Assembly (NCBI RefSeq): GCF_016808095.1
Contig: NC_068974.1
Coordinates: forward strand, 32,286,825 to 32,350,824
Source of the DNA: Vigna angularis
Taxonomy: Eukaryota; Streptophyta; Magnoliopsida; Fabales; Fabaceae
Length of the DNA stretch: 64,000 nucleotides
Direction of reading: 5' to 3'
The position numbers and the translations under genes are program-made. Positions 50,601 to 62,600 of the stretch are shown here, piece by piece; position 1 is the stretch's first letter, and each line of letters begins with the position of its first letter. Below the pieces are notes generated by a model. The model saw only the letters and a program-made list of their open reading frames with translations, ran no database searches and was not told the DNA's origin.

Positions 50601-53600
50601 ATGCAAGCAGTTGATAAAATTCTCCAGTACTTGAAGTCAAGTCCAGGGAAGGGATTGTTGTTTAAAAGGGAAGACACATTAGGTATGAAAATATATACTG
50701 ATGCTGATTATGCAGGGTCTATTACTGATAGAAAATCTACTTCTGGGTATTGTATGTTTCTTGGAAATAGTCTGGTAACATGGAGGAGCAAAAAGCAAGA
50801 CAGAGTATCTCGCTCTAGTGCAGAAGCTGAATTTCGAGCCCTTGCTCAAGGAATGTGTGAAGGACTTTGGATGAAAATCATTTTGGATGATCTTAAAATT
50901 AAGATAGACAGTCCTATGCAACTATACTGTGACAATAAGTCTGCCATAAGCATTGCTCATAATCCAGTACAACATGACAGGACAAAGCACATTGAGATTG
51001 ACAGACACTTTATAAAAGATAATCTAGACAGAGGCTTTATGATTACAACTCATGTTCCAACAGGTCTTCAGCTAGCAGATATTTTTACAAAAGGGCTACC
51101 TCAGGGAAGATTTCAAGATCTTGTAAGCAAGTTGGGAATGATTGATATTCATTTACCAACTTGAGGGGGAGTGTTGTAATTAGAGAAAACCTTACTAAGT
51201 ATTTTTCTATAATTATTTAGGTATGAGGTGCCTAACTTAGGGGTGCCTAACATAGGAGGTGCCTAACTTAGAGGTGCCTAACTTAAGGAGGTGCCTAACT
51301 TTTACTCCTATAAATACATTAGTATGTTGTAATAATATGTATTGAAATAAATATAGTTCTACATGTTTCTCAAGAGTAATTTAATACAATTTCTATACCA
51401 GTTGGTTTCTATCACTCTTAATAATCATTAAATTGTTTAAGGAACTACAAATTAACTAGCATACATCAAGAAGATCAAGCCAGCGGTTTGCCACCGAAGC
51501 AACAGCTGAATAGCATTCTTCTAATGATGAACCATGGAGAAACTTGTCAAAAAGTTCAGCCTGTGACAAGAAAAGTGTTTCACATTAGAAAAAATTGAGA
51601 AAAGAACAGCCATAAAAAAGAACCTCAACATTGAACAAAATGTTTTTATTTTTAAAATGTGATGGCAACGCATTAAGGAAAATACATAAAGATAATTTCA
51701 TCAAATCTGTTAGATGAGCCAATCCACAAAATAGATTACCCACTAAGTTTGGGGGTACTATTTCCGCAAATTAGAAAGTATAATATAGTTACCAATTTTT
51801 GTGAAAAGAATCAGCCATTCCTTATAAACATTAATTCATCCACTTTGATCAGTTTTAGTTCCACAGATGTTAAAATCTTCACTTATCATCAGCCTTGTAT
51901 TAAAAACATTGACAGGTTTATCATTCCCATGAACAGGCATCAGGGAGAATATTGTATGGCATTGCAATTGAAGATGATGATCACAATTCTTTATCAACAT
52001 ACCTGGAAAACTTTGATTAGCTTCAGTTCACCTCTGCGCTTGATCTCAAAACCTTTAAGCTCTGCAAGGGTTCCGTCATCATTAAAAACAGCATATCGCT
52101 TCTTAATCAAAATTCCTTCTTCCTTTGAAGCAGGAAGGATCATTGCCTACACCAAATCAAAGCCATGTAAGCAATTTACATATAGTAAATCTTAGACTTT
52201 GAATTTAAGCATGCCTTAACCCCTTAAAATTGGTTTGGAACCTAAGGGCTGCCTCCCAACACTATGTTAGAATTATCTCAAGTCAATATAAAGACTTGAA
52301 TTTTTCCCAATACAACATGCCCAGCACAATTTGGTTTTGTGTGGAAACAATGGGATGGGTGGCCCAATAATAGATCTACAATAAACTCAGATATCATCAT
52401 ATAATTTGGGTTTTATGCTTAAGCCAACACTATAAAATCTACTCATAAAGTGAGAATTGTCCTGTTACGTACCTAAGTACGTAAACTAGCCAAATACACC
52501 CTTTCACACTCTCACACACGTAATAGAACAATAAACGAATGATAACGAATGAATGAATCTCTTTTATTGATGGTAATATCTGAATAAACAAGGGTAAACA
52601 ATAATTTTGATAGATATATTATATCTTTTATCTTTTAGTTAGTTTGTTATTATTTCTCATTTGTATTTTGGGCTTAGCCCATATTTCTTCTATTATAAAT
52701 AGAGAACCCTATGTGTGTATTTTACACAAGGGAGATTAATCTCAAATATAGTTTTTCACTATATTCAACATGGTATCAGAGCAAGTTCTCTGATCCTCTT
52801 CTGGTGGTCTCTGCTGTCTGTCGGCGGCCGACCGCCATGGTCGCCGGCAGCCCCTAAAATTTCAATGGGCAGCCCTTCTCTCTTTTTCTTAAATCTGTGT
52901 CACAGTCAGCAGCAGTCCAGACCCAGAGTTCCACTGCTGTCGCCTCCACTTTCTGCCGTCGTCGCTGCTAACGCCGTCGCCGCCGGTCATCGCCGCAGTT
53001 TTAGCCCGTAACCCGCGGATCTGGACCGTCTCTTCGAGCGACGGCCAACCACGCCGGTTTCGAGAGTCACTTCTCAGTCACGCTCCGCCACGCAGCGCTT
53101 CTTTCCGGCCTGTCCGTCGGCCGACCGCCGCAGTTTTAGCCGGTGACCAGCAGATCTGGTTTGCCTCTTCACACGACGACCAACCCCACCGGTGCCGGCG
53201 TCTGACTCTTTCCCACGCTCCGCCACGCGCCGCTTCTTCTCCGTCAGATCTCGGGTGCGTGTTTGTCACGCGCCGCCTTCCCAGCATCGTCGTCAAACCA
53301 CGACGCTGCCGGTTGTCTCGCCGGACCTCCCTCTCTCTGTTCAGACCTTCCAGAGCAGTCATTGCTGCCATCTTCTTCTGTCTTCAAAGCATCTTCATCT
53401 CGCCGCATGTTCCGCATCGTCGGACCTTCCTCTCGCTTCTGCGTTGTGTGCTTCGTCTCAGCTGCTGATGCCGCTCCAGCACCGTTTTCCGCTGTACAGG
53501 CACTGTTTGCCGCTGTCCAGGCACTGTTTGCCGCTGTCCAGGCACTGTTTGCCGCTGTCCGCGCCGTCTTCCGCTGTCCAGGCCGTCTTCCGCTGTCCAG

Positions 53601-56600
53601 GCGCCGTTTTCCGCTTTCCAGGCGCCATTTTGCCGCTGTCCAGGCGCTGTTTGCCGCTGTCCAGGCACCATATGCTTCCAACCACTGTAGGCCCCCATCA
53701 CCTTGTCAGTTAGTGATGGCAGTCCCTGTAGTTTTGTCGCTTCCAGCTACTACAGGCCCCATCAGTCACTGATGGCAATTTAGTCCCTTCAGTTTTATAG
53801 CAGTCAACCGCCGCTGCAGTCGCTACCGCCTCAGACAGACGCAATTGCGTCAGTTCTTCTTGGGCTAGAGTTTAGCTCGATCTTCTTGTGATACACGACT
53901 AAGTATCACCACTTGGGAGTTGTCCAGCAAAGAATCTTGGACCTCCAACATATCTTTGGATCTTTCATGCCTTTGTTTCAGCATTGTAGCTTAATATTTG
54001 GTTTTGTTTTAGTGGTCCAGCAACTGTGATATTCCACATTTCCACCCTTCACACTAAGGGGGAGTACGTTTCCAAGACACTGCAAGTCACATATATATGG
54101 GTGTAGTCCCTGCAGTTTTGTAGATTTCAGCTACTACTGTTGATCCCGTCACCCATCCATCATTGATGAGGATTTAGTGTAGTCCCTGCAGTTTTGTAGC
54201 TCTTAGCTTTCAGCTACCACTGTTGATCCCGTCACTCTTCCATCATTGATTGGGAATCAGTCCTTGCAGTTTATCATTGTCCACACGACTCTCCTTCATC
54301 CACTTTTGAAGTTGAAGTTTCACAAGCTGTTGTTAGTCCATCTTTGTTTGCCTCACACTCTTGAAGACAAATCATCTAGTTCAACACTGAGTTCATCTAT
54401 TTCAAGCTTAGTTCATACAATTTGTATGCTCTAGCTTGAGGAGGAGTGTTAGATATATTATATCTTTTATCTTTTAGTTAGTTTGTTATTATTTCTCATT
54501 TGTATTTTGGGCTTAGCCCATATTTCTTCTATTATAAATAGAGAACCCTATGTGTGTATTTTACACAAGGGAGATTAATCTCAAATATAGTTTTTCACTA
54601 TATTCAACAGGGAGCATAACCTCCTTCAATTACTTTAGGAGCATAACCTCCCTCACAAGACAATAATGTCTGTCACAAAACTCAATAATCAAAAACATGT
54701 CTTTAACCCTAGACTCTAACTTTATTTATATTAATTATTTCTCGCACATCTCTTATTAAATATTTCTCTAGAATATATCTGCATTTAATATAAATATCCT
54801 TATATTTAATATTTAATATAAATATCCCTATATTTAATATAAATATCTTTTCGTATATTATCCTAGCATATATCCTTAATTATAAATATCTTATATTGAA
54901 TATTTCCCTAAATATATATTTATTTACTATAATTAACTTATACTATATTCATTTACTTTAATTAACTTATACTAAATATTATCTCTGCGCATATACTTTC
55001 CAACCCTTATTATTACCCCTACCTTATATCGTAACATTACACCCCGCTGCAAAACAACCTTGTCCTCAAGGTTTGAAACGGGGATCTTGATCTCATGGCT
55101 CCTCATCAATTCATGTCTGGAGGTTCGGGTGGTGGTAAAACCTTCTCTAATGTCTTCCATTCTTCGTCCAGCATTCTGGTTACCACTTCTCCTGAATCAT
55201 AAGCCCTGAGGGAATGGTTTTCAATGTCTTTCAGTACTTCACGTCGCTCTCTTCCTTCTGCCAGTGTACCAAACACTGCAAGCCCCCTGTTCTTTTTGTC
55301 GGCCCATCTCTTCACAGACTCCATTGTTCCCTCCAGGGTATTGATTCTTCCATCTGCCCTTCCTTCCAAAGCCTTCATTCTTCCTTCCAATACTAGACCG
55401 TTTGGTTCAGGTAGTTTTCTCACGTTCGGTTTTGGCCGTCTCCTCCCGTTCGGCTCGGTAAGTCCTCTCTCTGTAGGTTCCGTCCGTTCTTTCACGTTCG
55501 CATCCAGCAGTCTGCTATCGTTCAGCTCTGGCAGTTCGCTCACATTCGGATCCGTTAGTCCACTATCGTTCGGTTTCAGCAGTCCCTTCCCATTTGGAGC
55601 TTGGACTTCATGGCGTATTCCACTCAACTCTGCCTTCAACCTCCTTAGGGACAACTCCATGTTCTTTAGTCTCTACCCCATGCTCTCAAGTTTCCCTTCA
55701 ACTGCATGCATTCTTCCCTCCATGATGTCTTTCACTCGTCTCTATTAGGATCCGGCAGTTTCCTCCCTTGACGATTCGGCAGTTTCCTCCCTTGACGATC
55801 CGACAGGTCGGACCAATTGTTACGTACCTGAGTACGTAAACTAGCCAAATACACCCTTTCACACTCTCACACACGTAATAGAACTGTTAGAATAATTATT
55901 AAGTCTACCTATGATTAGTATAGCAGGGCCTAAAGTAGGTAGTTGTGTGTTGGGTTATCTATAATGATTGTTCCTAGCAGTCTAGGACAATCTCTTCATC
56001 TTCCATCTATCTATTGTATCAGATTTTTATCTATATAAATAAGAGAACTGAGAAGGGTCTTCTAAGCCCTTCAGAACTATTTTTCTCTGTTTTAGATCAA
56101 GTAGAACAATAAACGAATGATAACGAATGAATGAATCTCTTTTATTGATGGTAATATCTGAATAAACAAGGGTAAACAATAATTGGGAGCATAACCTCCT
56201 TCAATTACTTTAGGAGCATAACCTCCCTCACAAGACAATAATGTCTATCACAAAACTCAATAATCAAAAACATGTCTTTAACCCTAGACTCTAACTTTAT
56301 TTATATTAATTATTTCCCGCACATCTCTTATTAAATATTTCTCTAGAATATATCTGCATTTAATATAAATATCCCTATATTTAATATTTAATATAAATAT
56401 CCCTATATTTAATATAAATATCTTATATTGAATATTTCCCTAAATATATATTTATTTACTCTAATTAACTTATACTATATTTATTTACTTTAATTAACTT
56501 ATACTATATTTATTTACTTTAATTAACTTATACTAAATATTATCTCTGCTCATATACTTTCCAACCCTTATTATTACCCCTACCTTATATCGTAACATGT

Positions 56601-59600
56601 CCCCTGCTTATAGTTGCTACTTTAGTCTATCACTAATAAATCAATAGTAAAACTCGGGAAATCATGTAAATCATAAAATATCCCTACATTTTACCTTGTA
56701 TGGCCCATCCACCTCAAATTCAATAGAGCATTCACTATGAGTTGTATAAGTTTTCCTGATTGGATCTGTGAGTGTCTGTCAGAAAATTGAAAGAATGAAT
56801 TAATAACAACCAATAGCAAAGAAACTGCACTAACTGCAAAACACTGAGTCAGAAGAGTCTCCATCAAATTGTGAATTAAATAAATCATTTACTGATAAAA
56901 CAAGCTGACCTGATATTGATCATTTGTATTATTTATTGCCACATCAACATTAAGCATAACACAAGGGTATGATATTGTGAACTTCTTCTTTGGGTCTCTG
57001 AAATCCATTAAATATTATAATTATTACTACATTTATATCAAGAGCACTCAAAATTATTGATAATTAAATAGAGAAAGTGACAATTTGGAAGAAAGACAGG
57101 GTAAAAAAGTTGAAAGCAATATATTGGCTACAGCTAACACCTCAAACTACACTGAAGGCATGAGGAATGATACAAGAACATCCAATCATCCTTATTAAAA
57201 ATTAAGCACCCAAATAAATGTCCCTTAATATTGGAAGTCAGCAATTTCCTAAAATTCTTCATTCTATGAACAAATTAAACAATGATTGTCTTAGAATAGC
57301 CCGTGTTAAGCAACTAAAAGAAAAACAATAAACTAAAATTTCAAAATATGTAGTGTAATTATATATGAATAGAGCATACTTTGTTTTAAAAGTGAAATTT
57401 TCCGGAAAAGATCCAGGTAGTGCACACCAAATACCATCTGTATCTAGTTCAAGTGGTTTTCCTATTTTTTCTACTAGCAAGCGGGCATTCTGAATTATTT
57501 TTGCACCAGTATATGTCACTACTCCAGCCATTTCCATGGAATACCATCTTGCACCCCTGTAAGATAAACATCAACGCAAGGGATGATTCGGGAGGAAAAA
57601 GTAGGAAACGTAACTAAATGAACTCCAATGAAACTTCAGGAAAATATGAAGTTCCATTTACTTACTTGCGCATGACATATCCATAAAAGGAATTAAGTAT
57701 ACACTTGTGAGCAAGTTGCAATGAATCATAAAGCACAACCATATCCTGATGCATGAAATAATTATAATTAAATCCTGTCATAATCGAGTATTGCTCATAG
57801 TAAATGAATAACTTGTTGAAGAACCTACAAGTTACAAATATCTTTTATACCTGTGCTTCTTGGATCTTCATAGAATTTCCACTAGCCTTGGCCTCTGACA
57901 ATTTTCCCTTCCAAATCTTATTGAGACCTTTATATTCATATCTTCTATCCCGGAAACTTAAATAAGATAGCACAAAATAAGGGCTTAGTACACGGCAAGC
58001 AACAAAAGAAAAAAGTGCAGTAGAAATTTAACGAAATTCTAAGGTTAGGACACACTGTATCTATGGACTGTATAACTTATATGTTCCTCAGCTTATGAAC
58101 ATCTAAGGAGATAATAATTACTTTCTGCCTCTAACTACATATGCAAAGGTTAACTTTACCATTCAAAATTAATCTTCAGTGATATTTACTCACCTGCGAA
58201 CAGTGTCAACATAAAATGGATTTTCCCGCATGCAGATTCCTGCTTCACGAATTTCAGTAACAGGTTTGTCAAGTACCCGCTTATATGCCTGTGGAATCCA
58301 TCAAGATTTAGTAATCATGCATTATTCAATCAAACATGTTCAATGAAACAGCCATAACCTTCTGGCAGTATTTCTTTAAACGATCTTTCAATCTTGATAT
58401 TTGCTCTGACTTGGGAAGGTCAAGAAAGGATTTTGATGACCTCTTCTCAGAATAGCGGGGTAAGGATTTGTTGTTCTCAGAATCATCAACAAACTCTGAT
58501 TCTATTTGTGTCTTTAAAGCATAGTAGTCACTGAAGGATTTCAAATAAAAGTTATAGTCAGTAGTTTATTAATTTTCTAAAAATTTCCTCAAAAGATCTG
58601 CAGAACAGGAAACATTAAGTGAAAAAAAAAATTACACCTTTTCTTTGCAATGAATGTTTCTCCGCGCCAAACCCACTCAAGCTTACGTAGGCAAGTCTTT
58701 CCAGGACGATTAAAATCACATGCAGTGCAGACTTCATCGGTAACAATTGATGGTGGCTGCAATTATGAATGAGAAGAATGGGAGGTTCGTATTATCAGAA
58801 TTTCAAAATTCAGGATGACAATCTTAGTGGAAAATTGAAGCAGAAAACAACAACGATATCCTTAGCTCCTAGCATTTTACATCAAATGCTTATCCACACT
58901 AAAAGTTTACCATAAAAAGAGCAGAAATTGTTGTGATAATGTGGTGAGATGCATTGCCTCTATCAACAATAATCAAAAGTGTGTAAGACCAGAAGAACTC
59001 CATGCCACCAGCTGAGTATTTTAATATATGCCCGAGACTACATAAATGTCATCTTCACATTTAATATGCCTCAAACTACATATTGTAGTCATCCTCATAT
59101 TTTACTAGTTTTATTAACATTATTTTGAAAAACCATCTAAGGAAAATAGGAGAGCACTAGGGATATTTTAACAAGTAAATATTCAAATTAGTCATGTAAT
59201 GTTAGGACTTAGAGAGTATAGGAAAGGAGAAAAGGGAAACAGAACACTTAACTGTTAATCAGTTAAGTGAGGGGGCGGGAAAAGGCCAATATATTAGGAC
59301 CCTTTATTGTTTCAGTTAGCCAGTTGAGTAGTTTGTATGTGTAGACCGGTCTTGGCACCAGGTGAAGGAGGTTAAGCTCCTAAGATACAGTGTAATCTTG
59401 ATTCTTTTGTTGTGAATACCAATCATACTCTTCTTTCTTTTCCAATTCTCCACTGTGGTGTTTGAGTAGAGATAGAGCTGGTTAGGAATTCCTTTCAGAA
59501 TCCCTAACATGTAACATAGTGTAATGCAGGAACAGAAGAATTCAAACAGATAAAGAAATTATCTTATTTTGTCTGCTTTGATAATAAAATTCTGCACTTT

Positions 59601-62600
59601 ATTGAAGTAAAGACTTATTTTCAATTAATAAAACTCGAATACCAGGGTTAGACCCATGCAACCAAGGAAGGTCATTGTGTTCACAAAGGCCTAAATAAGG
59701 TCCAATTGAAATTAGGAGAAGGGGTGTGAAATGGGTGAGGAAAAGAGTAAAACGTGAAGGAAAAGTTACAGTATGAGAATGAGAATCTGAGAAATAAGGG
59801 AAAGCTTTATGTTGATAGGGATCATGTGTATCTTTCTTTCTTTTCAGCTCATAGCTTGGGTCCAAAGGATTTTCTTCCTTGGCTGGGGCATTTTGCCGTC
59901 TTTTTAATCAAAATACACTCTCACTTCTGGTGGATAGTGTTTATTTCTACCAACATGCATATCCTGCTAAAGTGCAGGAATATAAATTATAAATATCATC
60001 ATACCTGAAGTCGGTTTGTTAAAATTATGTTTGGATACATAGCAGCTACATCCAGGTGATAAATGAGGGGACATTCTTCACGTGTTGGCACATCTCGTAA
60101 TTTTACAAGCTGCATGCACAATGAGAAGTGGTCATCTCTTATTCAAGGGTATTGAAATTTTCAGCAGTTTAGATCACAATAAACAAATGTGCATATCTTA
60201 GTCAATGTAATGACATATGAATAGAAAATAATGATCTTAAAATCGTAAAACCAAACAATTAAATTACAGCTTTACACATGATTATAATACACAAGTAAAT
60301 ACATGAAAATTTGATCAGACAAAAATCAGAATCAGTACCTTTTCCATGATTGCATTTCTTACTTCGTCATAATTAGAAACAGATTCCAAATCCATCTTGC
60401 CCTCCACTGTTATAGCATACTGTAGATCTCGATCAAGGTTGTTGATAAGTTGCTGGAACCATGCCACTCTATGGTTAGTCAAACATATTTTAAGAAAGAT
60501 AAACAATATCATAATAGAGTTAATAAAATATAAACTAGTAGAATTATGGTTTTCATGTCTGTTCCAGTGGTGCACCCCCTTGGGCATACACGCAAGAGAT
60601 TTCCTTATTTTGCAAAGAAAATAACTATAATTGGAAGAAATAATAAGTAAACATATGAAAATTGTAAAAAGATTGTATGACGTGATTATAATAAAAAGGA
60701 GAGCTAGTCACCAGTAAAGTAATTTAAGATAGAAACAACAAACCTGAAAAGCAGATGGCTCTAATGTAAAACTAGATGGGATGTCAGATCTGAATACACC
60801 ACTTTCAAGACATTCCACATGACCACCAATGTATGTCTCACTCTCAAGAAGATGATTATTATAAAACTTCTCTGGATCAGACTGGTGTTTGTTAGGGCAT
60901 ATAACATTGGCCTTGTATGCCTGTAAAAGATGCCAAAACAATTAAACTGAAAGTAGAGGACGTTAAATGAAAAAATTTAAGCAGAGAATTCTACCATGAA
61001 TAGTAAGAGCCCACCTGCACCATAAGCAACATTTCACATAGGGTTCCACTACCTTTGCGCAAAACCTCGTCGGGTGGCATAGGTATAATGGTTGCAAGAG
61101 AGAATATAAAGGGATGAACATAAGTTTTATATAAGTAATAAGTTGCCACTGCATCAGAAACAGAATAGGAGGCCATCATCTGCAAAAACATTTAAAAAAA
61201 TATGATTAAGATGTCTCATGACCTGGATGCATAACTTTTCAGATTTTCCAATGTCAAAGTAGAACATACTCCCTAATCCTGAGAAGAAGAAGAAAGGCAT
61301 AAATTAGTGCAAATAAGAAGGGGGCAATTTTCACCCTATGAACTAGCTTTGGGGTCATGTTAGGGTCAAACCCACAACGTAAGATGATCTCAGAGTCTAC
61401 ATCTGTTAAGAAGTGTACTTTAAGCCTAACTCAATCCTAAAAACCAGCTTGTAAAGTGAGATTTGCATCTATTTATATATTATAAATTGGCCTTATCTCT
61501 AGTCAATGAAGGACTTCCAACACACCTCCCTCACGCCGAGGTATATACATCTTGAGCGTGAGACTAGACATTAATGGGTGGTCCGATAGTGGCCCGATAG
61601 CAGATGGAACATTATATCCACACAAATCTCGCTAGGATAGGCTCTAACCAAGCTCTGATACCATGTTAAGAAGTGGACTTTAAACCTAACACAACCCAAA
61701 AAACCGGCTTGTAAGGTGAGATTTGCACCCACTTATATACTATAAATTGGTCTTATCTCTAGTCGATGTGGAACTTCCAACACATCCCACTCACGACGAG
61801 GTATATACATCTCGAGCGTGAAACTAGACATTAGTAGGTGGTCCGATAGTGGCCCGATAGCGGGTGGAACCATATGTCCACACAAATCTCTCTAGGATAG
61901 GCTCTAACCTGACTCTAATATCATGTTAAGAAGTGAACTTTAAGTCTAACTCAACCCCACAAAATCAGCTTATAAGGTGAGGTTTACACCCACTTATATA
62001 CTATAAATTGGCCTTATCTCTAGTCAATGTGAATATGTCCACACAAATCTCTCTAGGATAGGCTCTAACCTGGCTTTGATACCAGGTTAAGAAATGGACT
62101 TTAAGCCTAACTCAACCCCACAAAACTTGCTTTTAAGGTGAGGTTTGCACCCACTTATACACTATAAATTGGTCTTATCTCTAGTCAACGTGGGACTTCT
62201 AACAACATCCATTAATGGGTCATTTATCATATTATATGTGCACCAAGCCTAATAGTTCTAAGTGTGAGAGGAGTATTGGGAAAAACTCAAATCACACATT
62301 GACTAAAGCTGGTACCAGTACCGTATATAAGTGGAGGGCCAACCTATGACTTAACTTTTGGGGGTTGTAATTGGGGGGAAACACAAATTTCACTTAGCCA
62401 AAACAATGTATACATGTGGAGAAACCCACATATCACTAGTTGATTTTGTGAGATTAAGTTATCAACTAGGGACAATGCCAAGATAATGTACATAAGTTGA
62501 GAGCCAAACCCCACCCTATGAGCTAACTTTTGAGATTGATTTAGGTCCAAAGCCAAAACCTAAGAAGTTACATATTTTCCATAAGTAGAACCCAAAACAC

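Larger units (their letters stand above)
46037..51375 (+). mobile_element. Young Copia (Ty1) LTR retrotransposon
   Basis: This is a complete element of 5339 bp with 204-bp LTRs at 46037-46240 and 51172-51375 that read as identical, flanked by GTAAT at 46032-46036 and 51376-51380. The primer-binding site TGGTATCAGAGC (initiator-Met-tRNA type) directly follows the left LTR. The polypurine tract GAGGGGGAG precedes the right LTR. Domain order gag, protease, integrase, reverse transcriptase, RNase H is that of Copia. Coding is split by one in-frame TAG at 49257-49259. LTR ends are TGTTG...CAAGA rather than ...CA. It lies in the POL2A intron between exons 43907-44107 and 51465-51560, next to the gypsy remnant. 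Identical LTRs mean recent insertion. Confidence 0.95.
52463..56597 (-). mobile_element. Non-autonomous gypsy-like LTR element hosting nested insertions
   Basis: Two LTRs with classic ends TGTTACG...CGTAACA (52463-55036 and 55818-56597) enclose only about 780 bp. An exact 5-bp duplication TGTCC flanks the whole at 52458-52462 and 56598-56602. Without nested inserts each LTR is about 560-570 bp. The polypurine-like GCAGCGGGGTGTAA and the CCTTGAGGACAAGG box (minus strand, near 55040-55075) show minus orientation. Only a leader/gag-like frame is present; there is no pol. The left LTR contains another LTR element (52608-54609). The right LTR contains a 218-bp insert (55885-56102). All lies in the POL2A intron between exons 52003-52146 and 56695-56775. 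Confidence 0.85.

Noticed and set aside
53192..53772. Frames of up to 174 aa in the nested non-autonomous element
   Set aside because: They lie on duplicated and tandem repeats with no gag, pol or cellular domain.
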